Below, piece by piece: positions 16,135-24,377 of a DNA stretch of 64,000 nt (position 1 is its first letter; each line of letters begins with the position of its first letter). Where the stretch lies: assembly GCA_049792875.1 (NCBI GenBank), contig JBARBI010000068.1:1-64000 (forward strand). The letters are read 5' to 3'. The DNA comes from Sulfotelmatobacter sp049792875. Its GTDB lineage: Bacteria; Acidobacteriota; Terriglobia; Terriglobales; Acidobacteriaceae. Position numbers and translations under genes: made by a program. The notes beneath the pieces were generated by a model. The model did no database searches, had not been told where the DNA came from, and saw only the letters and a program-made list of their open reading frames with translations.

Positions 16135-17535
16135 TTACATTCCCGGCAGCTTCATCCCCGCCAGCCTTCTTGCGAAGCTCGGTTTCCCCATCTGCTTGAA
16201 CATTTTCTTCATTTGCGCGTACTGGCGAAGCAGGTTGTTCACTTCCTGCACCGTGGTACCTGAGCCGCGGGCGATACGCTTCCTGCGGTTGCCGTTGATG
16301 ACTTCGTGATGGTTGCGCTCGTGCGTCGTCATCGAGTTGATGATGGCTTCGACGCGGTTGATCTGCTTCTCGTCCACGTTGTCGGCGGCTTTCTGCAGGC
16401 CGGAGAACGGGCCGATCGAGGGCAGCATGCCCATCAGGCTCTTCATTGATCCCATCTTCTTGACTTGCCGCAGTTGGTCCCGGAAATCTTCGAGCGAGAA
16501 GCCATCGCCGGATAGGGCCTTGGTGGCCATCTCCTGCGCCTTCTTCTTGTCGATCTGCGATTCGGCCCGCTCAATCAGCGAGAGAATGTCGCCCATGCCC
16601 AAAATGCGCGAGACGATGCGGTCCGGATGGAACGGCTCCAGCGCGTCGTACTTTTCGCCCACGCCGATGAACTTGATGGGCTGACCTGTCACTTGCCGAA
16701 TCGACAACGCGGCACCGCCGCGCGCATCGCCGTCCATCTTGGTGAGCACCACGCCGGTGAGAGACAGCTTCTTGTGAAACTCTTCGGCGGAGCGGACCGC
16801 GTCCTGTCCGGTCATGGCGTCGGCCACAAACAGGATCTCCGACGGGTTCAGCAGCTTCTTGAGCGACTGCATCTCGTCCATAAGCTGGTCGTCGATGTGC
16901 AAGCGGCCCGCAGTATCGACAATCAGCACGTCGCAGCCGGAAACAATGGCTTCGCGGCGAGCTTCTTTTGCAAGGCGCTCTACATCGGCAGAGTTTGCGT
17001 GGGGGCGGACGCCTTCGTCCGCCCCGCGGACGTAGGCGTCCGCGGCTACGTGACCTTCGTAGATCTGCGCCTTGACCGCCTGCGCGACCACCTTCAACTG
17101 CTCACGCGCGGCTGGACGGTAGACGTCCACGGAAACGAGCAGGGGACGATGTCCACCAGTCTTGAACCAGTTCGCCAGCTTGCCGGACGTGGTGGTCTTG
17201 CCGGAACCTTGCAGTCCGGCCATGAGCACGACCGTCGGAGGCTGCGAGGCAAACTTCATGCGCGCTGTGTCCTTGCCGAGAATCTCGACCATTTCGTCGC
17301 GCACGATCTTGATGACCTGTTCGCCGGGAGAGAGCGCGGTCAGCACTTCCTGGCCAACCGCCTTGGCTCGAATCTGGTCAATGAGCTGCTTGACCACCTT
17401 AAAGTTGACGTCGGCCTCGAGCAGCGCGAGGCGGATTTCGCGCAGCGCCTCGTCAATGTTCTCCTCGGTCAGCCTGGCTTGGCCGCGAAGGCTCTTGAAC
17501 GCGCGTTGTAATTTTTCTTGAAGATTCTCAAACAT
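16135..17535 (-). CDS. ffh: signal recognition particle protein Ffh
   Basis: 466-residue SRP54 GTPase that binds signal sequences and 4.5S RNA and docks with FtsY for cotranslational insertion. The N domain (residues 1-85) is followed by the G domain with P-loop GLQGSGKTTTSGKLA, DVYRPAAREQL, DTAGRLHIDDQLMDEM, TKMDGDARGGAALS, and the methionine-rich M domain at the C-terminus (QMKKMFKQMGKPSFARRLAG, SGTTVQEVNNLLRQ). Oddity: between DVYRPAA and DVLIVDTAGR there are about 18 more residues than in E. coli Ffh as I recall it. That stretch (residues about 164-178, VRGADEGVRP) is encoded by two tandem palindromes. Confidence 0.97.
   Translation of the reverse strand: MFENLQEKLQRAFKSLRGQARLTEENIDEALREIRLALLEADVNFKVVKQLIDQIRAKAVGQEVLTALSPGEQVIKIVRDEMVEILGKDTARMKFASQPPTVVLMAGLQGSGKTTTSGKLANWFKTGGHRPLLVSVDVYRPAAREQLKVVAQAVKAQIYEGHVAADAYVRGADEGVRPHANSADVERLAKEARREAIVSGCDVLIVDTAGRLHIDDQLMDEMQSLKKLLNPSEILFVADAMTGQDAVRSAEEFHKKLSLTGVVLTKMDGDARGGAALSIRQVTGQPIKFIGVGEKYDALEPFHPDRIVSRILGMGDILSLIERAESQIDKKKAQEMATKALSGDGFSLEDFRDQLRQVKKMGSMKSLMGMLPSIGPFSGLQKAADNVDEKQINRVEAIINSMTTHERNHHEVINGNRRKRIARGSGTTVQEVNNLLRQYAQMKKMFKQMGKPSFARRLAGMKLPGM
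17002..17045. repeat. paired-hairpin palindromic element inside ffh
   Basis: Two hairpins share an edge: GGGGCGGACG/CGTCCGCCCC (17002-17011 with 17016-17025, loop CCTT) and CCGCGGACG/CGTCCGCGG (17024-17032 with 17037-17045, loop TAGG). Both lie in the ffh reading frame and are translated without a frameshift. Confidence 0.9.
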
Positions 17536-17672
17536 AGGGATGAAGAATCATTTTAGCAGCGGGAGGAGTACCGAGTATTCTGAAGTCGAACTTTTGATTT
17601 GGGCAGGCGCCGTCCCTGGCTGGACCCTTGCCTTGCATACCGTGCCTTCGGTACTGAAATCAGCCGAAGACT

Positions 17673-18965
17673 CTATAGTCGCTGGAAGTCTGCGGCTACG
17701 CGGTCGGATGTGGGGGCGCTCAGGCCCGCTTCTCTGGCAAACGTGGGCCAGTTGTCGAGGGCGGTGCCCACGTCGATCAAAATATCCTTAGGGCGCCTTA
17801 CACCGAACCGATCCGCTTCCTGCAGAAGATCGTCGCGGGTGATGTGGTTGAATTTGCCATTCACGCTCATCAAGTGCTGGTAGGTCCATTCGCCTTTCGG
17901 GTTGTAGGCGTGAGTCACATCGTACGCGGGAGCCAATTCCCAATCCTGGCCTTCTTTCAGGAGGAAGGCAAAGTTCTTGGTGTGGTCATCGCAATTGCGA
18001 GCCATGACGTTGAAGCACATGCGGAGAAAGGCCTGTTCCATGGCCGGTTCCGCGAGCTTTAGCCTCTGGGCGATCAAGAAGAGCTGCGCATACCCATGGG
18101 TGCCGCGCTGCCGGAAGTCGAGATGGTCCATCGCGCACAGCGTCTGCACATGGTGCTTCATGGTGCGGCCGTCGATGACTTCGCGGTCAAAGCGCCGGGT
18201 CATGAAGTGGGCGCGTCCATTTTCTTCCAGCAGCCGGCAGGCGGACATTTCGATGCCCGCCTGCTTCGCCATCAAATGGTAGGCGTACTCGATGCGTCCG
18301 TAGTCCTCGCCCGTGCCCAGCTCCGCATCGCGGCCCACGCCGTCAAACTTCAGCAGCCACTGCTCGAACCCGGGCGCGACGTCGAACTGTCCGCTGCGAA
18401 TCAGGTTGGTCTGCGGGTTCCACGCAATCACGGCCTTGGCGCGCGCGCCGCCTGCCGAGGTTCCGACGCGCAGGATATTCGCCAGCGCCGCACGGGCTTC
18501 GTGATCCACGGAGAGATTTCCCTCGATCAGCTTCCTCGCCTCTTCCACCAGAGACTTCATCTCAAGGGGAGCCGAACTCTCGCGGTGCGATCCACGCGCC
18601 GGCTTGAATTCCAGTGCGCCCATGCCACGTTTGCCCATGTAGGCCAGTCGGTCGAGGGTGGTGATCTCGTTTTTCGCGATGCCCTGCGTCGCCATCCAGG
18701 CATCGATCAGGGCGTTGCCGAACGCGTCGGGAAGGGCGTCGGCCAGCAGGCCGGGCAGACGGTAGAACGTGGTTTCGGGAAGATTCGGGAAAATGAATAC
18801 ATCCTGCTGCGCGTCGCGCGGCAAAGTCAGCGGCGCCAGTTCGATGCCGGTGCGGCGCCACTCCGGCGCATAAGCGAACGCGTAATAGCCCAGCCGCGGA
18901 TCAAGCGCCACTGCCCCGACGCGCTGGTCCCAGGCTCGAACCTCAATGACCGTCGCCGGCTTCAC
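17673..18965 (-). CDS. hipA: type II toxin-antitoxin system HipA family kinase
   Basis: 430-residue HipA-family Ser/Thr kinase. The N-subdomain (Couple_hipA, residues about 1-110) is followed by the HipA_C kinase core: the glycine-rich GTSAGGARAKAVIAW, catalytic Asp in MARNCDDHTKNFAFLL, and metal-binding Asp in LAPAYDVTHAY. In E. coli HipA phosphorylates glutamyl-tRNA synthetase and causes growth arrest and persistence; the target here is unknown. The start overlaps the hipB stop by four bases (ATGA). All key kinase residues are visible, so the toxin looks intact. Confidence 0.92.
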   Translation of the reverse strand: MKPATVIEVRAWDQRVGAVALDPRLGYYAFAYAPEWRRTGIELAPLTLPRDAQQDVFIFPNLPETTFYRLPGLLADALPDAFGNALIDAWMATQGIAKNEITTLDRLAYMGKRGMGALEFKPARGSHRESSAPLEMKSLVEEARKLIEGNLSVDHEARAALANILRVGTSAGGARAKAVIAWNPQTNLIRSGQFDVAPGFEQWLLKFDGVGRDAELGTGEDYGRIEYAYHLMAKQAGIEMSACRLLEENGRAHFMTRRFDREVIDGRTMKHHVQTLCAMDHLDFRQRGTHGYAQLFLIAQRLKLAEPAMEQAFLRMCFNVMARNCDDHTKNFAFLLKEGQDWELAPAYDVTHAYNPKGEWTYQHLMSVNGKFNHITRDDLLQEADRFGVRRPKDILIDVGTALDNWPTFAREAGLSAPTSDRVAADFQRL

Positions 18966-19276
18966 GACCCGCTGACCTTCCGCGCCTTTCGGGAACGTCG
19001 CACCCGCTGTGGAGGTCGTGGCGACTTCAACATGGCGAGGGGATTGACCGTGACCGTTGGCGCAAGGGTCTCGATGCCCTGCACGTAGTCCAAGGCCTTG
19101 AGGGTTCTCAGCAGCGTTTCCAGGGTGGAGCCGCGGCCGTTCTCCAACTTGCCCAGTGCCCTCAAGGAAATGCCCGCCCTCTCCGCGGTACTGCGCTGGT
19201 CCACGTTGCGAGAGAGGCGAAGTTGGCGCACCCGGTGTCCCAAGTCAGCCTGGAGGTCATCTATGCTATTGTTCAT
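18962..19276 (-). CDS. hipB: HipB-like XRE-family antitoxin
   Basis: 104-residue protein with an N-terminal helix-turn-helix (LGHRVRQLRLSRNVDQRSTAERAGIS, LRALGKLENGRGSTLETLLR split across the HTH) and a basic tail (RPPQRVRRSRKARK). It is first in the operon and overlaps hipA, as expected of an antitoxin and autorepressor. An AT-rich upstream region with a promoter and inverted repeat fits autoregulation. Confidence 0.88.
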   Translation of the reverse strand: MNNSIDDLQADLGHRVRQLRLSRNVDQRSTAERAGISLRALGKLENGRGSTLETLLRTLKALDYVQGIETLAPTVTVNPLAMLKSPRPPQRVRRSRKARKVSGS

Positions 19277-19312
19277 AACCTACATACATACTATTTAGTG
19301 GGTATTTTAATC

Positions 19313-19342
19313 ATTATAGGTATATTTAACCTATTTATTCAA
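19313..19342 (-). promoter_or_regulatory. hipBA promoter with embedded operator
   Basis: On the minus strand TTGAAT (19342-19337), an 18-base spacer and a perfect TATAAT (19318-19313) form a sigma70-like promoter, 37 bases before hipB. The inverted repeat TAGGT-N7-ACCTA (19317-19333) lies in the spacer and touches the -10 box, the expected place for HipB to bind and block transcription. Confidence 0.65.
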
Positions 19343-19360
19343 TAATTAATTAAGCGACTA

Positions 19361-19409
19361 AAAGTGCCTGTTATAAGATTATGGCTAACAAATAGGAATT
19401 AAAGTGCCT
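19361..19409. repeat. direct repeats AAAGTGCCT, 40 bp apart
   Basis: AAAGTGCCT occurs at 19361-19369 and 19401-19409, exactly 40 bases apart, in AT-rich DNA upstream of the hipBA promoter. The even four-helical-turn spacing suits a pair of protein sites on one DNA face. Confidence 0.5.
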
Positions 19410-19456
19410 CTTAATTATGCCGTGTTGTAGCCCGATTCGCCGGATCTCGGCGATTT

Positions 19457-20089
19457 CTATCCAACTTTCGGCCGCACCATCTCGAAGCGCTGCGTCGTTC
19501 GGGTGTACTGGATGCCGCCCATGCGCCCGATCAGGTCGAGCGAATTGCGGTCGAGCCGTCCCTGCTTCAGATGGGCTTCGTCCACGTGGATCGAAACGAT
19601 CTGGCCGATGACCAGGCTGCCGCTCTCCGGAGAGGTCGAGAAATCGAGAATCTGATAAAGCTTGCATTCGAAACTCACCGGCGATGGAGCCACGCGCGGG
19701 ACCCTTACCACCTGGGACGGGGCTGGCGCGACCTGCGCCAGTTCGAATTCATTGACCGATGGGGCGTATTCGCCGCTGGTCTGGTTCATGGCTTCCGCCA
19801 GTTCGTAGGTGACCACGTTGATCACGAATTCTTTGGTCTCGCGGATATTCCGCAAGGTGTCTTTGGCTTCTCCGTGTGCCGAGCCGGCCTGCCTGGGCGA
19901 CCGCAATCCGGGAGCGAACGCCAGCAAAGGCGGCTCCACGCAAACGCAGTTGAAGAACGAGAACGGAGCAAGATTCGGCTGGCCCGAGGCGCTGAGCGTG
20001 GAAACCCAGGCTATGGGTCTGGGCGCTACAGAATTGAGGATCAGGCCGTAAAGCTCGCTGTGAGAAAGGTCGGAGGGGGTGACGTTCAT
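19457..20089 (-). CDS. flavin reductase family protein (FMN-binding split barrel)
   Basis: 210-residue flavin-reductase-like protein. The N-terminal YGLILNSVAPRPIAWVSTLS and NLAPFSFFNCVCVEPPLLAF are the FMN-binding signature of the DIM6/NTAB family; KDTLRNIRETKEFVINVVTY and FECKLYQILDFS complete the split barrel. The family uses NAD(P)H to reduce FMN, or binds FMN as an oxidoreductase. The substrate is unknown. It is transcribed toward the AT-rich region upstream of hipBA. Confidence 0.88.
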   Translation of the reverse strand: MNVTPSDLSHSELYGLILNSVAPRPIAWVSTLSASGQPNLAPFSFFNCVCVEPPLLAFAPGLRSPRQAGSAHGEAKDTLRNIRETKEFVINVVTYELAEAMNQTSGEYAPSVNEFELAQVAPAPSQVVRVPRVAPSPVSFECKLYQILDFSTSPESGSLVIGQIVSIHVDEAHLKQGRLDRNSLDLIGRMGGIQYTRTTQRFEMVRPKVG

Positions 20090-20297
20090 TCTATCGAGTA
20101 TATTTCAGCGCGGTTTTGAGAGGTTGGGATTCGCTTTCGTAGTTAACGGTCCAGCCGCCGCGGCGCGCAACGTAGTGCAGTGGCTGGTCTCTGTGTTCCA
20201 AATGCTTTGTGGAACGCACCAGTGCCGAAGGCACGAGATCGGAAAGCTCGGCACGGAAGTGCCGGGTGAGCCGGCCCAACACGCCCGAGTCCCTTTT

Positions 20298-20826
20298 AGG
20301 GACGGCACCAGCGCCACCGTGACGTTCGGCCCAGACCGATGTCCTTTTTTTGTTGGACAGTGGAACCATGGCCCACCGATATCCAAACATTCTCATGCAC
20401 TGCGTCTTCAGCAGCAAAGAGCGGCGGGATCGTATCCCTTAGGAAATGCTTCCCACGCTTTCGAAATATTTTGCGGGGATCGGGCGCCATCACGGGATTT
20501 CGGTGTTGGCCGCGGGAGGGACGTCGAATCATTCGCATTTGCTGATTGTTCTGCCGCCAGACATGGCTGTCGCGAAGGCGGTACAGGTGTTGAAGGCCAA
20601 CTCTTCGCGCTGGGTGCATGAGCACGGATTAGAGTTTGCCTGGCAAGAAGGGTACGGAGCGTTCAGCGTGAGCAGTTCAAGTAGGGATGGCGTGAAGGAT
20701 TCCATTGAACATCAGGCGGAGCATCAACAGAGGCGACGGTTCGAACGGAAGTTTGAGGCGATGTTGCGGAAGTCGGGAGTTGCGTTTGATGCGAAGGACG
20801 CTTTCGGGTAGGTAGGTGCCGTCCCT
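20298..20826. mobile_element. REP-associated IS200-like element, degenerate
   Basis: Perfect 12-bp inverted repeats AGGGACGGCACC (20298-20309) and GGTGCCGTCCCT (20815-20826) flank a transposase pseudogene. Outside them lie REP-like hairpins: GTGCC-GAAG-GCAC near 20225 and GTGCC-TTCG-GCAC near 20891. A related fragment without a transposase gene (GCGCCGTCCCTGG) is at about 17607. Confidence 0.75.
20368..20811 (+). pseudogene. REP-associated tyrosine transposase (Y1/HUH family), inactivated
   Basis: Translation from ATG 20368 begins like IS200/TnpA-REP transposases (MAHRYPNILMHCVFSSKERR) but meets an in-frame TAG at codon 25 (20440-20442). The same frame continues to 20811 with the family pattern: HUH-like NHSHLLIVLPPDM, FAWQEGYGAFSVS, then VKDSIEHQAEHQ and RRRFERKFEAMLRK. 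In relatives the VxxYIxxQxEHH block carries the catalytic Tyr. Here that position is Ser (TCC, 20701-20703). The gene is thus dead twice over: a nonsense codon and loss of the nucleophile. It sits between matched inverted repeats. Confidence 0.85.
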
Positions 20827-20978
20827 GGCGGGACTCGCGTGTTATCGGGCGGCTTTCCCGGCACCGCCGTGCCGGGCTTTCGCCTGCCGTGCCTTCGGCA
20901 CTGGGACTGCGGAGAGGTGCAGCTGAGCGGTCAGGCGAGTCAGTGTCGATTGACGATTGGCGGGCTTCCAACCGACCC

Positions 20979-21998
20979 TCATGCGAACACTTCGCGGGCC
21001 GCGACCACCGTGTTGCAGTGGATGGTCACTGTATCCTCCACGTTTTGGGCATAGCCGCCGGCGAACGTTACCATCACGGGAATGTCGCGGGCCCGGGCCA
21101 CCCGGAACACAAGAGCATCGCGCCTTTTCAGCCCGTCGATGGTCAGATTGAGGCCGCCGAGTTGGTCTTCACGATAAGGATCGGCGCCGGCAACGTAGCA
21201 CAGCAGATCGGGCTCAAACTGGCGCAAACCGGAGCTGAGCGCGTTGTCGAGCCAGGCGAGGTAGTCGTCGTCGCCGGTGCCATCGGGCAGGTCCACGTCA
21301 ATCGACGACGGGGGCTTAAACAGAGGATAGTTGTTGTGCTGGTGCAGCGAGATGGTGAAGACGTCGCCGGCATGGGCGCCGCGCATCTTTCCTCCTCGAG
21401 GTGCGCTTTGCGGTTGCTCCACCGTCGAGATTGACGACGAGGGCAGCAGGGCACTCGCGGTGCGCGTCCCGGCGAAAATTGAGGCGGTGCCGTTGCCCTG
21501 GTGCACATCGCAGTCGACGGTCATGGCGGTACGAATCTTGTCGTCGCGCTGCATCCGCCTGATGGCTACGGCGACGTCGTGGATCATGCAGAATCCCTCA
21601 CCGTGATCGGGGAAGGCATGATGAAATCCGCCGCCGATGCTGATGCAGACCCTGTCGATCAGGCACTGGCGCGCGGCCAGGATCGATCCGCCCGCCGCCA
21701 GCCAGAATGCCTCCACCAGATCGCGTGAGTAGGGAACTTCCATCTCCATCTCTTCTCGGGGGCTGAGCGTGCCGGTCTTCAGCTTCTGCACATACTCAGG
21801 CTTGTGGACCAGCAGAATGTCCTGGTCGGTTGCGGGCGCAGGTTCCAGAAAATCCCCGGCATCGGCGACGCCGCTGGCCATCAGCCGGTCGCGAATGCGG
21901 CGGTATTTTTCAGCAGGAAAGACGTGGTCGCCGATGGGGAGATAGTAGGCGTCGCTGTAGACGAGCTTAAAGGGGAGCATGACGAAACTCTTCATCAT
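20979..21998 (-). CDS. histone deacetylase family (AcuC-like) hydrolase
   Basis: 339 residues from ATG 21998 (or 21995); the longer frame upstream reads into repeat DNA. The arginase/deacetylase fold is plain: GGGFHHAFPDHGEGFCMIHD, zinc-site DCDVHQGNGTA, the later Asp in YVAGADPYREDQLGGL, and the catalytic Tyr loop AGGYAQ. Bacterial members deacetylate acetylated lysines (such as acetyl-CoA synthetase), polyamines or small amides; the substrate is not known. Oddity: about 33 residues (encoded by 21369-21467, TRTASALLPSSSISTVEQ onward) interrupt the strand between NGTASIFAG and DVFTISLHQ, which are nearly adjacent in relatives. Confidence 0.9.
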   Translation of the reverse strand: MMKSFVMLPFKLVYSDAYYLPIGDHVFPAEKYRRIRDRLMASGVADAGDFLEPAPATDQDILLVHKPEYVQKLKTGTLSPREEMEMEVPYSRDLVEAFWLAAGGSILAARQCLIDRVCISIGGGFHHAFPDHGEGFCMIHDVAVAIRRMQRDDKIRTAMTVDCDVHQGNGTASIFAGTRTASALLPSSSISTVEQPQSAPRGGKMRGAHAGDVFTISLHQHNNYPLFKPPSSIDVDLPDGTGDDDYLAWLDNALSSGLRQFEPDLLCYVAGADPYREDQLGGLNLTIDGLKRRDALVFRVARARDIPVMVTFAGGYAQNVEDTVTIHCNTVVAAREVFA

Positions 21999-22009
21999 AG
22001 CCCAAACCT

Positions 22010-22119
22010 TGTCATCCTGAGGCCCGCGCTTTCTGCGGGCCGACGGACCCATGCAACTGGCATGCAACGCCTCGCTAGACGAAGGTTGCACAGGTCCTTC
22101 GCTTTCGCTCTGGATGACC
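22010..22119. repeat. inverted pair of the TCATCCTGA dispersed repeat
   Basis: TGTCATCCTGAGGCCCGCG at the left and GGTCCTTCG through CTCTGGATGACC at the right form an inverted pair; an inner GCCCGCG/CGCGGGC-type hairpin is also present. It separates hspR from the deacetylase gene. Confidence 0.7.
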
Positions 22120-22128
22120 GGGTCGAGA

Positions 22129-22527
22129 TTAACGCCTTTTTGCAGACTGCACCGGCGCTACCATCGGTCTGCGCACCGGCACAATCGCGCCCTTGGACGG
22201 ATCGGCGGCGGCGTTGGCGCGGGTCAGCACTTCCTGCTGGATGTATTGCACGAACTCCTGAATCTGGCGCTGCATTTCTTCCATGCGCTCCCGCATTTGC
22301 AGGATGATGGCCATGCCGCTGATGTTCACTCCCAGGTCGCGTGCCAGCGAGAGAATGAACTCCAGCCGTTGCAGGTCTTCATCCGTGTAGAGGCGGGTGT
22401 TGCCCTCGGTCCGCGACGGCTTGAGTAAGCCTTCGCGTTCGTAAAGCCGCAGCGTCTGCGGATGAATCCCATACATCTCGGCTACCGCCGAGATCATGTA
22501 GGCGCCCTTCGATTTTCGCTTGGTCAT
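22129..22527 (-). CDS. hspR: heat-shock repressor HspR (MerR family)
   Basis: 132-residue MerR-type regulator. The winged HTH reads AEMYGIHPQTLRLYEREGLL then PSRTEGNTRLYTDEDLQRLE, the HspR subgroup pattern, followed by a coiled-coil (MRERMEEMQRQIQEFVQYIQ) and a basic tail. HspR represses dnaK and clpB operons by binding HAIR elements (CTTGAGT-N7-ACTCAAG), with DnaK as co-repressor in Streptomyces. Here it is not in the dnaK operon but about 2.4 kb beyond dnaJ, and a HAIR-like site overlaps the dnaK promoter at 28793-28813. Confidence 0.9.
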   Translation of the reverse strand: MTKRKSKGAYMISAVAEMYGIHPQTLRLYEREGLLKPSRTEGNTRLYTDEDLQRLEFILSLARDLGVNISGMAIILQMRERMEEMQRQIQEFVQYIQQEVLTRANAAADPSKGAIVPVRRPMVAPVQSAKRR

Positions 22528-22649
22528 GGATTCCCGAGGCTTACGAATCCAATGTACAACAAAAACAAATCAGCCACGGATCAACACAGGTTCCCACGGA
22601 TCAGGAAAGCCATATCCGCGTTCATCCGCGTGAATCCGTGGCAAGGTTG

Positions 22650-24062
22650 TTACGCTGCCGGTTCCGGCTTCTGCTCCGGCGGCACCGCCCATCCCGCTGG
22701 CTTCATCGCATGATTGATGAAGTAGGCCACGAAGCCCGCCGCGATCAGGATCATCCCGAAGGCGAACGAACTCATGTTCCAGATCTGTTCATGCTCGCTG
22801 CGGACTACCGAAAAGCCCAGCAGCAGCATGGGTGGGATTCCGATGGCAATCACTCCAAACAAGCCGCCGGGCACGCGGAACGGACGTGCCAGTTCCGGCT
22901 CGCGGAAGCGCAGCACCGCCAGCGCCATGAATTCCAGAAAGAGGCTGGCGCCATATAGAAGGATGTCGATCGTGACTAAGCGGGCGAAGCCCAGGCCCAG
23001 GCACATCGCCCATCCGATGGCGAGCGCTATGATGGCTACCCATGGCGCCCGCGATTTCTTTTGCAGCTTGCCAAAGATTCCGGGAAGCATGCCGTCCTGC
23101 GCCATCGCCAGAGGCAGACGCGAGTAGCTCATGACCAGGGCGTTGAACATTCCAAAAGCGCTGACCATGCCGCCGAGCACGACACCAACGCGCAGCAGCG
23201 GCCCGCCCAGTAGTCCGGCTATGTCAGCCCACGAGCCAGTTTCCCACGCGGTCGGCTTCAGTCCGGTCATCCACATGGCGGCAAACGGAAGCACGTAGCT
23301 CGCCGCCACAATGCAGACCGCGACCAGCATCGCCCGCGGATAGGTCCGCTGCGGACGCTCCACTTCTGTGGCGATGGTCGAGGCATTGTCCCATCCCATG
23401 TAGTTCCACATGCAGATCAGCAGCCCGCCCAGGATGTCTACGGTCGAGCTGGTTGGCTTGGTCACTGCGTTGGCCAGCGCACCGAGCTTAAAGGGCGCCA
23501 GAATCACGATCGCCGCGAACGGCGCGGACAGGGCGACGAACAGCCATAGGGAAGTGAGCGAAACCACCTTCACCCCGGCAATATTGAGCAGGGCGCACGC
23601 GACAACTACGAATAGCGCCACCCACCATCCGCGATTGCCCTCCTGAAACCACGGAAACATCCGGGTCAGGTACGCCACAAACAGCGTGGGATAAATCGCC
23701 ATGTCGAAGATGGACGCAACCAGCGACAGCCAGGCTTCCTGAAATCCCCAGAAGTTGCCCATGGCGCGGCGCACCCAGGCGTAGTAGCCGCCTTCGAAAG
23801 GCAGCGCGCTCGAAAGCTCACCGATCATGAAGGCTGTAGGCAGGCTCCAGAGCAGCGGGGTGACGAGCAGAATCAGGATCGCGCGTCCGTAGCCGGCGCC
23901 ATGCACGATGTCTTCGGTGCCATAGGTTCCACCCGACACCATAAAGAAGGTGGCGGCGACCAGGGGCCACAGCGTGAGGCGGACGAAACGTTTCCGGTTG
24001 GGGACGGCGGCGAGGGGCTGGGGATTGTCGAGTTGTTGACGCGGGGCGCTAGCTGTTGCCAA
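22650..24062 (-). CDS. APC-family amino acid/polyamine permease
   Basis: 470-residue polytopic membrane protein with about 12 hydrophobic segments. The TM1 region ATFFMVSGGTYGTEDIVHGA has the unwound glycine-rich motif of APC transporters, and later VRRAMGNFWGFQEAWLSLVA and SYSRLPLAMAQDGMLPGIFG are typical. It probably imports an amino acid or polyamine by proton symport or exchange; the substrate cannot be read. The start is TTG at 24062 with GAGGAGGAA upstream at loose spacing, so a slightly different start is possible. Confidence 0.9.
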   Translation of the reverse strand: MATASAPRQQLDNPQPLAAVPNRKRFVRLTLWPLVAATFFMVSGGTYGTEDIVHGAGYGRAILILLVTPLLWSLPTAFMIGELSSALPFEGGYYAWVRRAMGNFWGFQEAWLSLVASIFDMAIYPTLFVAYLTRMFPWFQEGNRGWWVALFVVVACALLNIAGVKVVSLTSLWLFVALSAPFAAIVILAPFKLGALANAVTKPTSSTVDILGGLLICMWNYMGWDNASTIATEVERPQRTYPRAMLVAVCIVAASYVLPFAAMWMTGLKPTAWETGSWADIAGLLGGPLLRVGVVLGGMVSAFGMFNALVMSYSRLPLAMAQDGMLPGIFGKLQKKSRAPWVAIIALAIGWAMCLGLGFARLVTIDILLYGASLFLEFMALAVLRFREPELARPFRVPGGLFGVIAIGIPPMLLLGFSVVRSEHEQIWNMSSFAFGMILIAAGFVAYFINHAMKPAGWAVPPEQKPEPAA

Positions 24063-24377
24063 TTTCTATGTATTCCTCCTCAAGCGACTCACACTCACCA
24101 CCGCGTCTCCCTTGAAAAGCTTTGTGCTCGCGGCTCCCGGGTCCCTGCGATTCCCGGGCATTTCGGCGAAGTTAGTTCGCAGTTGTGAGATTACGGGAAA
24201 TTTCCACAGATGCAAGATTTTTTTGAGTTTTTTTGCAAATTTTTGTAAGCGAGCGTCGTGGTACGGAGGTAACGCACCCCGCACCGCTCCTGGGCCCTCA
24301 TTTCGCGGAGTTCGTCACGCCGCTTGCTGTTCGCGTGGACTGCGATTATGATCCAGCCGTTCGTTTTGGAGGGTCCG
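24063..24377. other. intergenic region between permease and cupin genes (divergent)
   Basis: About 315 bases with no credible gene. It contains T-rich runs (24216-24246, several blocks of five to seven T) and a GC hairpin near 24140. The two divergent promoters should be here but I could not assign boxes with confidence. Confidence 0.4.

Noticed and set aside
16981..17060. Frameshift or assembly artefact in ffh at the palindrome pair
   Set aside because: The frame continues cleanly on both sides with correct motifs, so the segment is in-frame extra sequence and not a break.
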